The position numbers were made by a program, and so were the translations under genes. From Enoplolaimus lenunculus (lineage: Eukaryota > Nematoda > Enoplea > Enoplida > Thoracostomopsidae), in the NCBI GenBank assembly GCA_030248215.1, contig JASANG010000621.1, forward strand, positions 1 through 64,000: a DNA stretch of 64,000 bases, read 5' to 3'. The notes beneath the pieces were generated by a model. That model searched no databases and had not been told where the DNA came from. It was given only the letters and a program-made list of their open reading frames with translations. Shown here one piece after another: positions 33,455 to 44,900 of this stretch. Positions within the stretch are counted from its first letter, which is position 1, and the number at the start of each line of letters is the position of its first letter.

Positions 33455-36443
33455 TAATATTAATAATAATAAAAATAAAATAATACTAACTAAAGATAAA
33501 GCCCTGTTCACACGAACAAAGTTTTGCAGCGAGAGCTCCCAAATTCACCTTGCACGAGTAACTTGCATGCAAGTGCTTGCATTTCATTCTTTGCGTATGT
33601 TCATAATAAATAAATTGCAGCTGTAGGTTATCCGAATGAATTTTCGAACTAAACTGGCAGCTGCAAATTTCAACAGCGAGAAACATTCACGCATAAAAAA
33701 AGTTTTGCTCGAAAATTCTGGACTAGAACACGCTTTCGAAGTCCAATTTCTATTTGGTTATTAATGGATGTAAACTAAGTTCGGACATCACCGCCGTAGA
33801 TTGTGAAATATCAAACAAGTGTGATATTTGTATTGCAGGAACTGAATAGTACTCTAATCATATTCGAGTAACATACGGATATGAAATATTTTTGCTTAAA
33901 AATTATTGACTGAAGCGAAACTTCGAGGGAAAATTGGGGTTTCGCGAAGCGTTTAATTTTTGTACTTGGGTCGAAAGTAGGTGTCCGTCCGAAAAGAATG
34001 TCAAGAGCCGCTGGACCGATTTTGATGTTATTTGTCTGTCCGTTCGAATAGAATCTCACGAACGGCTGAACCGATTTTGATACTTTTTTGGTTGAAAGCC
34101 AATTATTCTGGAGTGTTAACCTCGCATTGGGGTTTTAAAATTTTAAGCCGTTTATTAGCTACAGGCTAATTTGCATAATTAATTAAGCCTAAATTCGTAC
34201 TTTCAACATTGTTTCACTAATTATTATAGTTGCATGCAATCTAATTTCAATATTAAAGGGTTTTTGGGTGCAAGGAATAGCTAATAGATAATATACATAT
34301 TAATATAGTTTATAAGCCTAAAGTAGGACTTGTTACAATATTTCGCCAATTATTAAGGTTAAAAGCAGTCTAATTTCAGCAATAAAGGGTATTTGGGTGC
34401 GAGGAATCTGAATAAATTGTGTACAAACCCTCAAAACCGATAATCGGACAGTTAGATAATAGTTAATTTGCATATTTAGATTAATTTGACAAGACAAAAT
34501 TAGGACTTAATTTATTTCAATAAATTATTATGGTGACTGAAGGGTTTTTTGGTGCAAGGAATCTGAATAAATTGTTTGCAATCTTCCAAAACCGATAAAT
34601 AAATAGTTAGTAACTAATTTGCATATTACCTTAATTGCTTGCGTTTGTTCGAACTTCGCTCAATATGTAGTCCCGCTACCACTGGTTTGGGTTACAAGCA
34701 ATCTAATTTCAGTACTAAAGAATTTTTGGGTACGAGGAATCTGAATAAATTGTGTACAACCCGTCAAAACCAATAATTGAACAGTTAGCTTATAGCTAAT
34801 TTGCATATAAGCATAATTGATAAGCCTAAATTCGGCGTTTTTACAATATTTCACTAATTATTAGGGTTACAAGCAATCTAATTTCAGCAATAAAAGGTTT
34901 TTGGGTGCGACGAATCTAAATGAATTGTCTACAAAACCTTGAAACACGATAACCGAATAGTTAGCTAATAGCTAATTTGCATATTTGCTTAATTGATAAG
35001 CCTAAATAATGACTTTTTAAATTATTTCAATAGTTATTAGGGTGACTGAAGGGTTTTTGGGTGCGAGGAATCTGAATAAATTGTTTACAATCCTCAAAAA
35101 CCGATAAATGAATAGTTAGTTAATAACTAATTTGCATATAAGCTTAATTGCTTAAGTGTGTTCGAGCTTCGCTCAATACATGTAGTCCTACTACTACAAC
35201 TGCTTGACAGTTATATATTGCAGAAAAACAGCAATATTAATAATTAAACATTGGTGTATATATCTTAATTGCTGCTCATGATTATTTTGCTAATCGGTAT
35301 TTTCTGTTGGTTTCCAGCAATTGAATGGTATACTAATGGTACACGAGGAACACATGGATATAACAACAGTATGCACGATATGTGGCCAGTGTTTATGGCA
35401 CGCGGCCCTGCTTTTGATCAGGCGCTGCGGCATGTACCAGATGGATTTCAAAGCATCGATGTTTACAATTTGATGTGTGCTATTCTTGGACTCAGTCCTG
35501 CTCCGAATAACGGATCAATGGAACGCGCGATGATGTTACTGAAACGGGAGTATCGCCCTAAAGGGTTATTTAGTTTGACAGGGCTGGCAAGTGTGTCTAC
35601 GGGACTGTTTACAGGTACGTTTGGAGTAACAGCCAGATATCTGGCTTCGACAAAAAAATTGACATCCGGCTCCGGTCTGTTACTGTTGCTTTTGTCACCG
35701 CTTTGTATAATGTTACACTCTAGTTTCGATACGTTTTAAGAAGTGTTTTGGTATCTTGCGTGCCCTAAAGCAACACTAAATTTGGATTAGAATGTCTAGT
35801 TTGAACATGAACTAAATTTGAAATATATAGCTTATTTCTATGCTATTTTTGACAATCGATGTTGGAGGTGTGCTGATCATGCGCACTATATCTTATTGTT
35901 CACATCGCATAGCGCGAACTATGGAAATTTTAGTTCTGTTTACTCACTCGGGTATTTTATGAGTTAAGTAAAACCAATATTTTAATACTTTTCCTTGTTT
36001 GTTTAGTTAGCTTTTTCATTTCAGTGGTACTAGCGTGCCTGTGTGCGATTGTTTTTGTACTCGTAATGGGATTTATGTATGTGGTGCGTCGCCGGAGACA
36101 CATTCGGTACTCATCAACTGATATTCCGCCTGGGATGGCAATTGGTGTCGGTATGCCGATTGCTACCAAGCGACCACCGTCAGAAAGGTACTCTCTACTT
36201 CGATCTGGTAGCAATGCAGATTTAAACTCGGACGGCGATGACTTAAGCTCAAGTAGCGAAGATGAGCTCGGCCCTCCAGTTTTGAAAATGAACCAGGCGT
36301 TGGGTGGAGTGCCTGCGGGTGCTAGTGACTTAGGGAAAAGTGACGGAAGTCGAACTGGAAACGAGAGGAGTACAGAGAATTGTGGTGTGCCGAGACAAAC
36401 TGATAATTCTTTCCAAACAGGAGGAAAAGAAGGACTCCTTTGA
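29486..36443 (+). CDS. ENPP-family ectonucleotide pyrophosphatase/phosphodiesterase, type I membrane protein
   Basis: Seven exons: 29486-29620, 30300-30627, 31378-31595, 31994-32144, 32889-33050, 35318-35614, 36025-36443. The phases agree and give 569 residues. The family hydrolyses nucleotide or lysophospholipid phosphodiesters outside the cell using two zinc ions. All ligands are visible: D37 (SFDGF), nucleophile T76 (TKTFPSHY), D197/H201 (EPDSTEHEYGP), D242/H243 (ADHGF) and H344 (GTHGYNN). A signal peptide covers residues 1-20; one membrane span is at ~431-451, then a basic stop and a serine/acid-rich 110-residue cytoplasmic tail. The short form with a C-terminal anchor and no nuclease-like domain resembles ENPP4/5. 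The introns carry a TRIM, a MITE and ~170-bp repeats. Acceptors mostly end TTTCAG; exon 3 uses TTTAAG and exon 5 TTTAG. Substrate cannot be told. Confidence 0.9.
29781..29851 (-). other. tRNA-like sequence in TRIM LTR (copy 1)
   Basis: 71 nt on the minus strand with a good A box (TGGTGTAGTGG), a perfect B box (GGTTCGATTCC), a 7-bp acceptor stem with two G-U pairs, and a CTCGAGC loop implying anticodon CGA. The anticodon and T stems have mismatches and no CCA or terminator follows, so I do not call a working tRNA gene. It could act as a Pol III promoter. Confidence 0.6.
30086..30156 (-). other. tRNA-like sequence in TRIM LTR (copy 2)
   Basis: Identical to 29781-29851, exactly 305 bp further along in the second LTR. 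The LTR differences all lie outside this block. Confidence 0.6.
31660..31900 (+). repeat. ~170-bp repeat family, 5'-type fragment in intron 3
   Basis: Shares the leader block (GAGCGAAGCGTTT..., then GCCGTTCATTAGCTACAGG) with the repeats at 33.9 and 39.1 kb but lacks the tandem monomers. Confidence 0.6.
32190..32573 (+). mobile_element. MITE in ENPP intron 4 (384 bp)
   Basis: Terminal inverted repeats CCAAGAGTGGATGAT / ATCATCCACTCTTGG, with further inner inverted blocks (AAGAGTGTGCAACTG and its complement). TGAAA flanks both ends as a likely 5-bp or longer duplication. No transposase; superfamily undetermined. It contains G- and C-runs able to pair. Confidence 0.8.
33380..33490 (+). repeat. 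(TAA)n microsatellite in ENPP intron 5
   Basis: Runs of AATAAT and variants. The isoleucine-rich minus-strand ORF across it is an artefact. Confidence 0.85.
33890..35195 (+). repeat. ~170-bp tandem repeat array in ENPP intron 5
   Basis: A leader with GTCCGTCCGAAAAGAAT and CCGATTTTGAT is followed by about six monomers spaced mostly 168-172 bp, recognised by TTTCACTAATTATTA, GTGCGAGGAATCTGAATAAA and CTAATTTGCATAT. The array ends with a conserved tail (CGAACTTCGCTCAATA...GTAGTCC). The leader plus tandem body plus tail structure is shared with 39118-40012. Confidence 0.8.
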
Positions 36444-36736
36444 CGGAGTGTGGTATTTTAAACTACTTGTAGAACTATCATCAGTAGGGTTGTTTTGATC
36501 AGGGGTGTTATGTGCAACAATGTGTAGCACCTATCACCAGCTAGAAACAGCTGTCGTAAGGCGCAAGATATCAGCGAGCTTTGGATCTAAAATTTTACAC
36601 AGTAGCGTGACAGAGTAATCCAAATATGACGTGTTATATCTCGCAGCTTAGTATTTTTTATCTTAAAACAAGCGCCACTAATGCGTCATTCACTTTAATT
36701 TTAGTGAAGGGGAATCAAAAGTGGTTTAGGGCTATT

Positions 36737-36854
36737 CTAACTCTTAGCACACAAAATTTTGTGTAAAGTGTTAGGGTGACCTAATATGTTTTTTGTCTCA
36801 GGATTACACCAACTCTTGGCACGCAAAATTCTGTGCCAAGTGTTGGGGCAATCC
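36737..36854 (+). other. Two related hairpins 300-400 bp after the ENPP stop
   Basis: 36801-36854 folds into a long stem whose core CCAAC.CTTGGCAC pairs with GTGCCAAG.GTTGG around an AAAATT-containing loop. 36737-36774 is a diverged sister with CTAAC...GTTAG ends and ACAAAATTTTGT at its centre. They may lie in the 3' UTR or be a tiny palindromic element. Confidence 0.55.
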
Positions 36855-37690
36855 TAAGGCGCAAAAAGTTTATTTGTATGTATGTAAACAAAATCAGTGT
36901 TTTTATCGTCAGAAGTGGTTTTAAAGTTCAAATAAGTTCATATTTTTAAACTTTAGGCTGAGCCTGCTTTAGGCTTTTAGGCTAGGCTAAGGCATCGAAA
37001 AAGGGTTTGCCGAAGATTTTAGGTAGACAACAAGTGACTGTAATCACCCAGAACTGGATAAACGAATTTTGTTTCAGTCAGTTCACATCAAGAACACATT
37101 CGATTTCTTTATAAACCTGTTTTAATTCCCGAAACATAAGACACACCGTGAAATAAATAGCACAATGACTGAATGCAAATATTCTTAATCATTGAAACAC
37201 GCTAGTGTTTACACTATATGTTTCAAGCATCGAGAATGCACACTTTTTGAAAGTTTTGCAGAATGTTCTCTGCAGGAAAGCAGAGCTGGAATGAGGTAAC
37301 CTGCGTATAGAATATCCTAATTAGCCGCTTCGACACCATACACAAATTGGACAGCTAAACGTCTCATTTAAAAGTTTGAATTTTGTAATTTTTCGAAACA
37401 ATCGTATTACAAATCTGTAATTACCATAGCTAGTCGATATTATTCTGTGATGCTAATGACACCGTGCGATAGATTTCGTGTCCTTGCGATGTTTGTTCTA
37501 CTGAAATTTCCAACTAAGACAGTAATATTTTGTAATAACCTCCCATGCATTATAGCTTAGAACAGGCTGCTTTTTGGTGGATTGCAATGGAGCAAGTGTA
37601 CGCTTTAGACATATTTTGTTTAGGCTTAGGCGTACGCTTAGGAGTAGTCTTAGCATAAAACCTCACCGTATCCCATGTAAAAGAAAGAAA
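36855..37690. other. Unassigned stretch with TTAGGC-like remnants
   Basis: No gene could be supported. Degenerate telomere-unit stretches occur at ~36955-36995 and ~37618-37660. Confidence 0.45.
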
Positions 37691-38625
37691 CTAGGTAAAA
37701 GTGCCCCTAGAAGGGACAGATTGTGATATGTTCCGTTTAAAGCATGTGAAAGGGGAGTTTAAACAAGGGTTAGTTAGACCATAGATCGGTAGGTAATGCT
37801 TATAATATTAGCTCCATAACTTCTATGAAAATAGTTGTCATCTATATCTTCGACGGTCTGTCTTTCAGTGTTAACACGCTTGCGGTCAGTGAAACAAGAA
37901 ACATATGGGCCCAACGAACTTTCATCTGTTAAGCTATAAATCGACACTATGGGTTTTCAAGGCGTTCTAAAGTACAACTCTCAACATGCCTTTCGTATAA
38001 CATTCAGTTGCTTTTTAAAGTTATTTCAACTGAGCGCCAGCAGAACATGTTCTTTGAAATATTTAGTAACGTTTGAATGGTATTTTCTAGATGAATAGCT
38101 TAAATATGTCACGGCACAGAACACAATTTGGAATAGTTTCTCGACTTCACATCATCAAATTGTCATGGTAAAGATAGGTAAAATAGTCGAGCACGTATGC
38201 GTGACATTTTTTATTCCATAATCAATAGACGCAATTTGTAATCTTGCAATATTGAAGTATTTACTAATCAAGTTTTAGAAACATAATATTTTAAAACTCA
38301 AAAAATATCCTCTTCCAACGAAGAATGCTAGATTAGATCACTTATAAACTAAACATTGTGAAACCCAACAAACGCTAAAATTAAGCTGATAGGTGATGTC
38401 TGTTTAGCCTATATGTTTCTTGTTTCACTGACCGCAAGCGTGTTAACACTGAAAGACAGCCGTCAAAGATATAGATGACAACTATTTTCAGAGAAGTTAT
38501 CGAGCTAATATTATAAGCATTACCTACTGATCTATGGTCTAACTAACCCTTGTTTAAACTCCTCTTTCACATGCTTTAAGCGAAACATATCACAATCTGT
38601 CCCTTCTAGGGGCACTTTTACCTAG
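37691..38625 (+). mobile_element. Foldback element with ~215-bp terminal inverted repeats (935 bp)
   Basis: The left arm 37691-37905 (from CTAGGTAAAAGTGCCCC) is repeated in reverse complement at 38410-38625, with a few mismatches and small gaps. CTAG at both ends may be part of the repeat or a 4-bp duplication. The middle has no ORF. Confidence 0.85.
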
Positions 38626-39117
38626 TTGTTTAATATGCTTTTCATTCAGTGTATTGGCCATATGTTTAATAGTTTGGTATTATGTGATATCAATATCTAT
38701 AAACAACGTGTCTTTCGCATTCATTCCAGTGCTTTAAATAAATTATTTTTGTTATAATGGCTGTGAGCATATACGGCGGTGTATGTATCTGCTAAAATAG
38801 TTTTGTTTGGTCAGTGGGTTTGTTCAAGGAAGAAATAAGTTGCTTGAAACTTGGAGATGAACAAATTTTACCAAAGCATTATGCTTGGCTTATCAATAAT
38901 TCTTCCAGTTTTGCATATAGGGTCGGTTGAGAATCTGTAGTAAACAGTTGTGCGTCAAACAGGCAACTGAATCTGTAATCGTACTTAAGCACAATTTGCC
39001 AGGGTGCAACCGAAATGGCAAAATACTCTAGGAAGAAAGAAACCGGAAAGTAAAAATACCGGAACCGCTTGGTGCAGTTGCGACATATTAGTTACTGAAA
39101 AATTCTTAACTATTTAC
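38626..39117. other. Unassigned stretch
   Basis: Nothing coding is supported. CAGGGTGCAACCG near 38999 resembles the end of the hAT MITE at 48151 and may be a relic. Confidence 0.35.
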
Positions 39118-40012
39118 TAAGCGTTTTATGTTTTATACTTGGGGTCGAAAGGTGGATGTCCGTCCGAAAAGAATCTCAGGAACGGCTGAACCGATTTTGA
39201 TAAACTTTTTATGTTTGAAAGCCTATTATTCTGGGGTGTTAACCTCGCATTAGGGTTTTAAAGTTTTAAGCCGTTTATTAGCTACAGACTAATTTGCATA
39301 ATTAATTCAGCCTAAATTAGAACTTCACAGTATTTCACTAATTATTACAGTTAGAAGCAATCTAATTTTAGCACTAAAAGGTTTTTGGGTGCGAGCAATC
39401 TGCGTAGACTGTTCACAAACCTCCAAAACCGATAATTGAGCAGTTACCTAATAGATGATTTGCATATTAGCATAGTTTATAAGCCTAAATTAGGACTTTT
39501 TACAATATTTCACTAATTATTAAGGTTAAAAGCAATATAATTTCAGCACTAAAGGGTTTTTAGGTTCGAGGAATTTGAATAAGTAGTTTAAAAGCATCCG
39601 AAACCGATAATTAAATAGTTAGCTAATAGGTAATTTGCATATTAGCTTAATTGACAAGACAAAACTAGGACTTTTCACATTATTTCAATAATTATTAAGG
39701 TTTACTGAAGGTTTTTGGGTGCGAGGAATCTGAATAAATTGTTTACAAACCTTGAAAACCGATAATTGAATAGGTAGCTAAAATAGCTAGTTTGCATATT
39801 ACCTTAATTAACAAGACAAAATTAGGACTTTTTGAATTATTCCAAAAATTATTAGGGTGGCTCAAGGGTTTTTGAGTGCGAGGAATCTGAGGAAATTGCT
39901 TACAAACCTTCAAAACCGATAAATGAATAGTTAGCTAATAACTAATTTGCATATTACCTGAATTGCTTAGTGTGTTCGAGCGTCGCTCAATAAATGTAGT
40001 CCCACTACGACT
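39118..40012 (+). repeat. ~170-bp tandem repeat array, second locus
   Basis: Same leader, monomers (about five) and tail as 33890-35195. Each monomer keeps the AATTTGCAT octamer-like block. Confidence 0.8.
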
Positions 40013-41353
40013 GGTCACTGGTGTAAACGTATAGTAAAAATAGACGGAAAGCGGATTTTGAAGTATGAAAGTTTCGGCTAATGCGTAACAGTAGTATATA
40101 TAAGTACATTTTGAAGCCTAAGTATAATTAACTTAGACCTACGCTTAAGCAAAAAATTTGTGTAAAGCTTAAACCTCTGTTGCAGTCTCACAGAAATACG
40201 TTCCGCCTCTGGTCATTACACGGCTCAAAGGCATGCAAATTGTAAAAGGGCATTGTAAAATTGTAAATGAAAAATTAACGGAAGCAGTGAAATTTTTAAG
40301 ATTATACAAGAATTTAGTAATTTTTATATTTATTCCGTATCGACAATCGCAGCGTATATCGAAATATTGTGAAATATGTAAGCACGCGATTTGCAACTAT
40401 TCTGAGTATAAAAAGAACTAATTTTCCAGTATTTCTATGACGTAAACGGACACCGATTTTTACTGGAAACTGAAACGCGTATCCGGTAACATCGTGAATG
40501 AATAGTAAAAATCGTACAAAAAATTAATCTTCAACTTTCAATACTCAAAATTATCAACACTGGAAGTAGACTGTGAAAAATACTTGATATCCCTACGGTA
40601 ACTGGAATTATAGTTGCTTCGGCTATTCACACATGCATAAGTTTTTGCTATGGAAGCTTGCATCTGCATTGGGCTTACGTTTTACAAGCTTAAAATTCGT
40701 GCTGATTGCCCTTACACGTTTAGGCACCGGAAAAAACAACCGGAAACGCTTTTGCTCTATTTTTCTCATGGTTTGAAACACGGAACAACATTTTACAGAT
40801 ATATTAATTGTAGCAAAAACTAAGGAAATGGTTTTCCTTACGCGTTTCCTCTATAACGAGCTTCGTCCAATAGTGTGAGTTTATATAGGGTTAAGTAGTC
40901 GCCTACCCTCGACACCTATATCTCAGCGAAGTTCCGAGCGAGAGGTTATTCCGAGCTCGGGGTAGGTATCGTCCAGACTAAGTTGGGGAAAACTAGGCGT
41001 AGGGCAAGTATGCATGATTGACATAAGCATATGTACGTGTGTACAACTCATGGTCTTACTCTGCCAAGTATATTTAAGTGTTATTGATTTTATGACTTAT
41101 AAAGAAAATAAAAGGGGTAGATAGTACCTCACTTAGTCCCCACCAAGCGGGTGGCTCACCTACGCATGAGCAGGGGAGAGAATTTACTAATTCTGACAGA
41201 ATTCAACACCGGTGTAAGTAGTTTATTGAAAATCTATAAAGCTAAGCGCCTTTTGCGGCTGAAAATAGATAGAAAACATAACATAACATAAACCATTAAC
41301 ATATATCCTACTATCACGTTGTCACCTAAATGTTTACCTAGTCAACCATTTAC
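40013..41353. other. Unassigned stretch
   Basis: No gene could be supported. The block at ~40890-40970, read on the minus strand, contains ACCTACCCCGAG and GAGGGTAGGCGAC, related to ~61870-61955 behind the other copy of the two-exon unit, so it may be that unit's distal end. Confidence 0.35.
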
Positions 41354-41974
41354 CTCTTGCGTGCGCGAATCAGATTTCGCATCAGCTTCAGCCGAAGTTC
41401 CTGGTTGAGGCGATTCGGGACCGGATCGGCTCCCAGTATCTCTGGGCCGAAACGGCTGAGCCTTTGGATCGAGCTTAGATGGAGAGCTCCGAGGCGAAAC
41501 TACATCAGCTTCTGGCTGGACTGGAAGCGGACTATCTGTCACGACTTCAAGCTTTGAGGTTATTGATGAGTCTTTTCGAGACATTTTATAACAAGTATTA
41601 ATTAAAACTAATTTTGACTAGTTGTATAGCACCTGAATGCAATTGGGTTAAAACCCAGTATAGTAACTCTATCCGGAAAAGGAGATTTGAATCCGAAATC
41701 CGAAAACCTATTGAACTTTATTATTATACTACAAATTAACGCTTACCGTGACTTCTGGGATCTCTGCCGGTGGAACCGGTAAAGGATGGAGATCCGGCTG
41801 ATCAAGTGACAAGCCTACCCAGCAGGGTTGATGCAGCACGGTCCACCCGCACCAGTCAAGGCCAGCCGCCCATGACCAATTGCGTGTTATTTGAACATAG
41901 AACTCAGCTGCAAATAGCTTATGCGACATACTAGAAACTTTCAAGCGTGACTTAACCGTTACTAGCAATCCCAA
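41354..41974 (-). CDS. Unidentified two-exon coding unit, copy 1
   Basis: Minus strand. Segment A (41747-41974, 76 codons) contains WSWAAGLDWCGW and a proline-rich end PAEIPEVT at a GTAAGC donor. Segment B (41354-41584, 77 codons) starts MSRKDSS, is rich in S, P, D and E, and ends at a GTAAAT donor. The copy at 60471-60986 keeps the WCGW motif, the PE..IPE end, the donor positions, the codon phase (0) and an M.R start for B. Conservation of motif and splice sites between copies supports coding, but no known domain is recognised. Whether A splices to B is not clear, since no acceptor before B reads through. It could be the leader exons of a mobile element or a small host family. Confidence 0.4.
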
Positions 41975-44900
41975 TGAAAACCCTTGTATTCAAATCCCTG
42001 GAAAATAAAGCATAAACATCTTTGCCGTTAAATCAAAACTCTTATTTCGCAGACTGATTCTAATTATTCCGAAAGTTCAAAGACCCCTAATGAAAAATTA
42101 TTTACAAATTTGCATAACCGGTCCCATAACTCGGGACCGATTGCCCGTAAATTACATGAAAATCACATATTCCAATCATAGAAAACAACATGAAAAACAC
42201 ACACAACAATTCAAACTTCACTACTATTCGCCATATAACTACCAGCCATGACAGTTACATGAATAATTTTAGCCAATCGCAACCAACTGTTGCACGGCAA
42301 CGCTTTTTAAACTATCCAATCAGAGACTGCCAACGTAGCGAAATGTGTAATCTTAGTAGCTACTAAGATTTCATCAAAGAATGTAACCTTTTGATAAATA
42401 ATTAATATTTTAGAGTTTTTAGGGTGAAAGGTAAGTTTTCTAAAAATGCATTGCCCCTCATTCCGTGTATACATCCGGCAGTAGTACGAGCTCTGTGCTA
42501 CTTACCAACCATTACCCACTCACATACTCACCCAAAACCTTGTGTGCATGCAGACACAGTCTCCACAGCATTAGACCTTCAAGAACCGCAAAATACAGAC
42601 TCAGAACTCACCGGACAACACAGTCACAATCCAGTGACCGTGTGTACGGGGTTCTGCTTTTACCAAGGTGTAACAACAGGTTCCTGCGGCTCGCGGTGCC
42701 TCTTCACATCAAGATGTCTGCATCCCGGCTCAGAGACTATATTTCCCAGCTTCACGAGCCGTGGTCACATTGGTATCTTTACAAATAGTATATACTTGTT
42801 TGGTTGAATATGCTAGCGGTTTTTGCTGTTTGTGTTCACTGTATCCGGAATAGAGCTAACCAGGACGCGTATACAATTCCTATTTACTCAAGTGAGGCCT
42901 TGTTTGACTCAGGATAGTTTTAGTTCGAACGGAATTTCACTTTCGTCTGAAACTCCGACATTATTTCTGTGCCGAATCTCCGACAGAATGTAATTCCTAT
43001 ACTGAAATTCCGCCATTTTCGATTATGTACGTGTGCTTTTTTGTAATAATAATTTCACGTTCAAACTAATTCTGTTCCACCTTGATTTTTAGAGCAAACT
43101 TTCTGTTCGATCTTGATCTAGGGCATTGAGAGAGATCGAAAATGGATTGGAAATCCACCTAATTCGGAGAATTGTACTTTATGTTGGAAGCAATACACCT
43201 AGAGCTGCCTGCGTAAAATAAGGCATAAAAACCTACTCCGTTTCATAACTAGAACTAAAACCATAAAGTATTCAAAAGAAAAATTACGGTTCCGACGAGA
43301 AAATTCAATTCGAACTTCAATTCCGACAATAATATTTTTCAGTTGAGACCTTTAGATTTAGCATCCATCAACGTCTTTGTATTGAGACATGGGTGTACAT
43401 TTTTCAATTTTTCCTCTTTATTAAGGAAAAAGCGAAAAACAGTAAATTTTACGGAAAAAACTAACACTGGTTGTAATCATAGACTATTACACTGGCAAAT
43501 TATTAGCGTACAATTTTGCATAAACAAAAGCCGCAAACTACGTCTAATGGTATATAAAGAATGGTTATGTAAGTTAGCGGATCGTTCAGATGATGGTTTA
43601 ATGAATGTGTAAAGTTTAACGATTGTTACCATAGAGAATTTCAATACCGAAACTCCTAAAATAATATGTATCCGTCTAAATTTCTACAGGAACCGGAAGC
43701 CGATTTGCCGCAGTATATTTTATATAAAATTTCATAACTCTAGACAAATGCTGTCTCCATATTGTTCAGAAATTGTAAAACTCCAAGTTCTTCATGTTAC
43801 CAAACTTCAAAAACAACACACTCTGACATTGAATTTTCACCAACGTTAAACAGGTGAAATTTGTAAGAAATTTGAAAAAAGTTCGTTACAGAGGTGCACG
43901 CGTTCATTAATACCGTAGTACTTAGGTATTCTGTAATTATCTTTTGATTTGTAGACCGTATTTTTGAGTGTGTCTCACGTTTTTAGTAGAATTTTTTCTC
44001 GTAATTAAATTTTTTAAAATTTATTAAAATTGTGATCAAATATGTAACTCAGCAACTCTCCTAGTGAGGTATTTTATACCAGTGCACGAAAACGCAAACT
44101 TGACCGCAGAATCAGTGTACAGTATACATGCAAGATGTGGTGAAGTGGCAGATTCAAGAGTTTCCGATGCAGAGATTATTTTTCGTATTAAACTGAAACT
44201 TTTGCGGTTAGCTAAAACTTGAAACTGTTTTATAGATTTTTAATGTTTTAAGCTGTTTTAGCTCTTTAGCTGTAGCACGAAATCCTCTTTGAGATGTGCC
44301 TAAATTCTGTTTAATCCAGCCACCGGCTCACGAAATGCAAATATTTCTCCAAGTTCCCCCTGAAAACCGAGCAATGGTAACCCCGTTAAAATTCCACCAA
44401 AATTCCTAAAAGCCGCGCAATCCTGTTAACCCCGTTTAGAATTATGCACGAAAATTCCCAAGTCGTGCAATCGTTACCCCGTTATAATTACACCAAAATT
44501 CTGTCAAACTAACCCCGTTAGAAAGGCTTACTCCGGTAAAAGAATACTGAGTCTAAACTCGTTAGAATCTGGAGACTTTATCCAAAACTGCTGATTTCAA
44601 AGATTCTCCCAATTATTCCATAAGCTCCAGTATATAAAATACCGTGCAGTCTCCGGCGCAATAAGCAACCCCAAATAAAACAATATTTACTTTGGTTTCC
44701 TTCACATCTCCAGCCTTCGTGGCAATTTTTATTCCAACTGACTCCGTCCAATAAACCAAAATACTACAATCTTTCAAAAATTCCACTAAATTCTGTAAAC
44801 AATAATGCAAAAACAAAAGAAAATATCCGCAAAATCCAAGTCAGCTGATCTGATGCTACTAATTCCGGTGTTGGGCTACCCTTCTGGGTGTCTCGAACTA

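Noticed and set aside
33320-33511. Isoleucine-rich membrane-like ORF
   Set aside because: Translation of a TAA microsatellite.
42424-42807. 127-codon ORF with several cysteines and histidines
   Set aside because: An overlapping ORF of similar length exists in another frame; no domain, no splice evidence.
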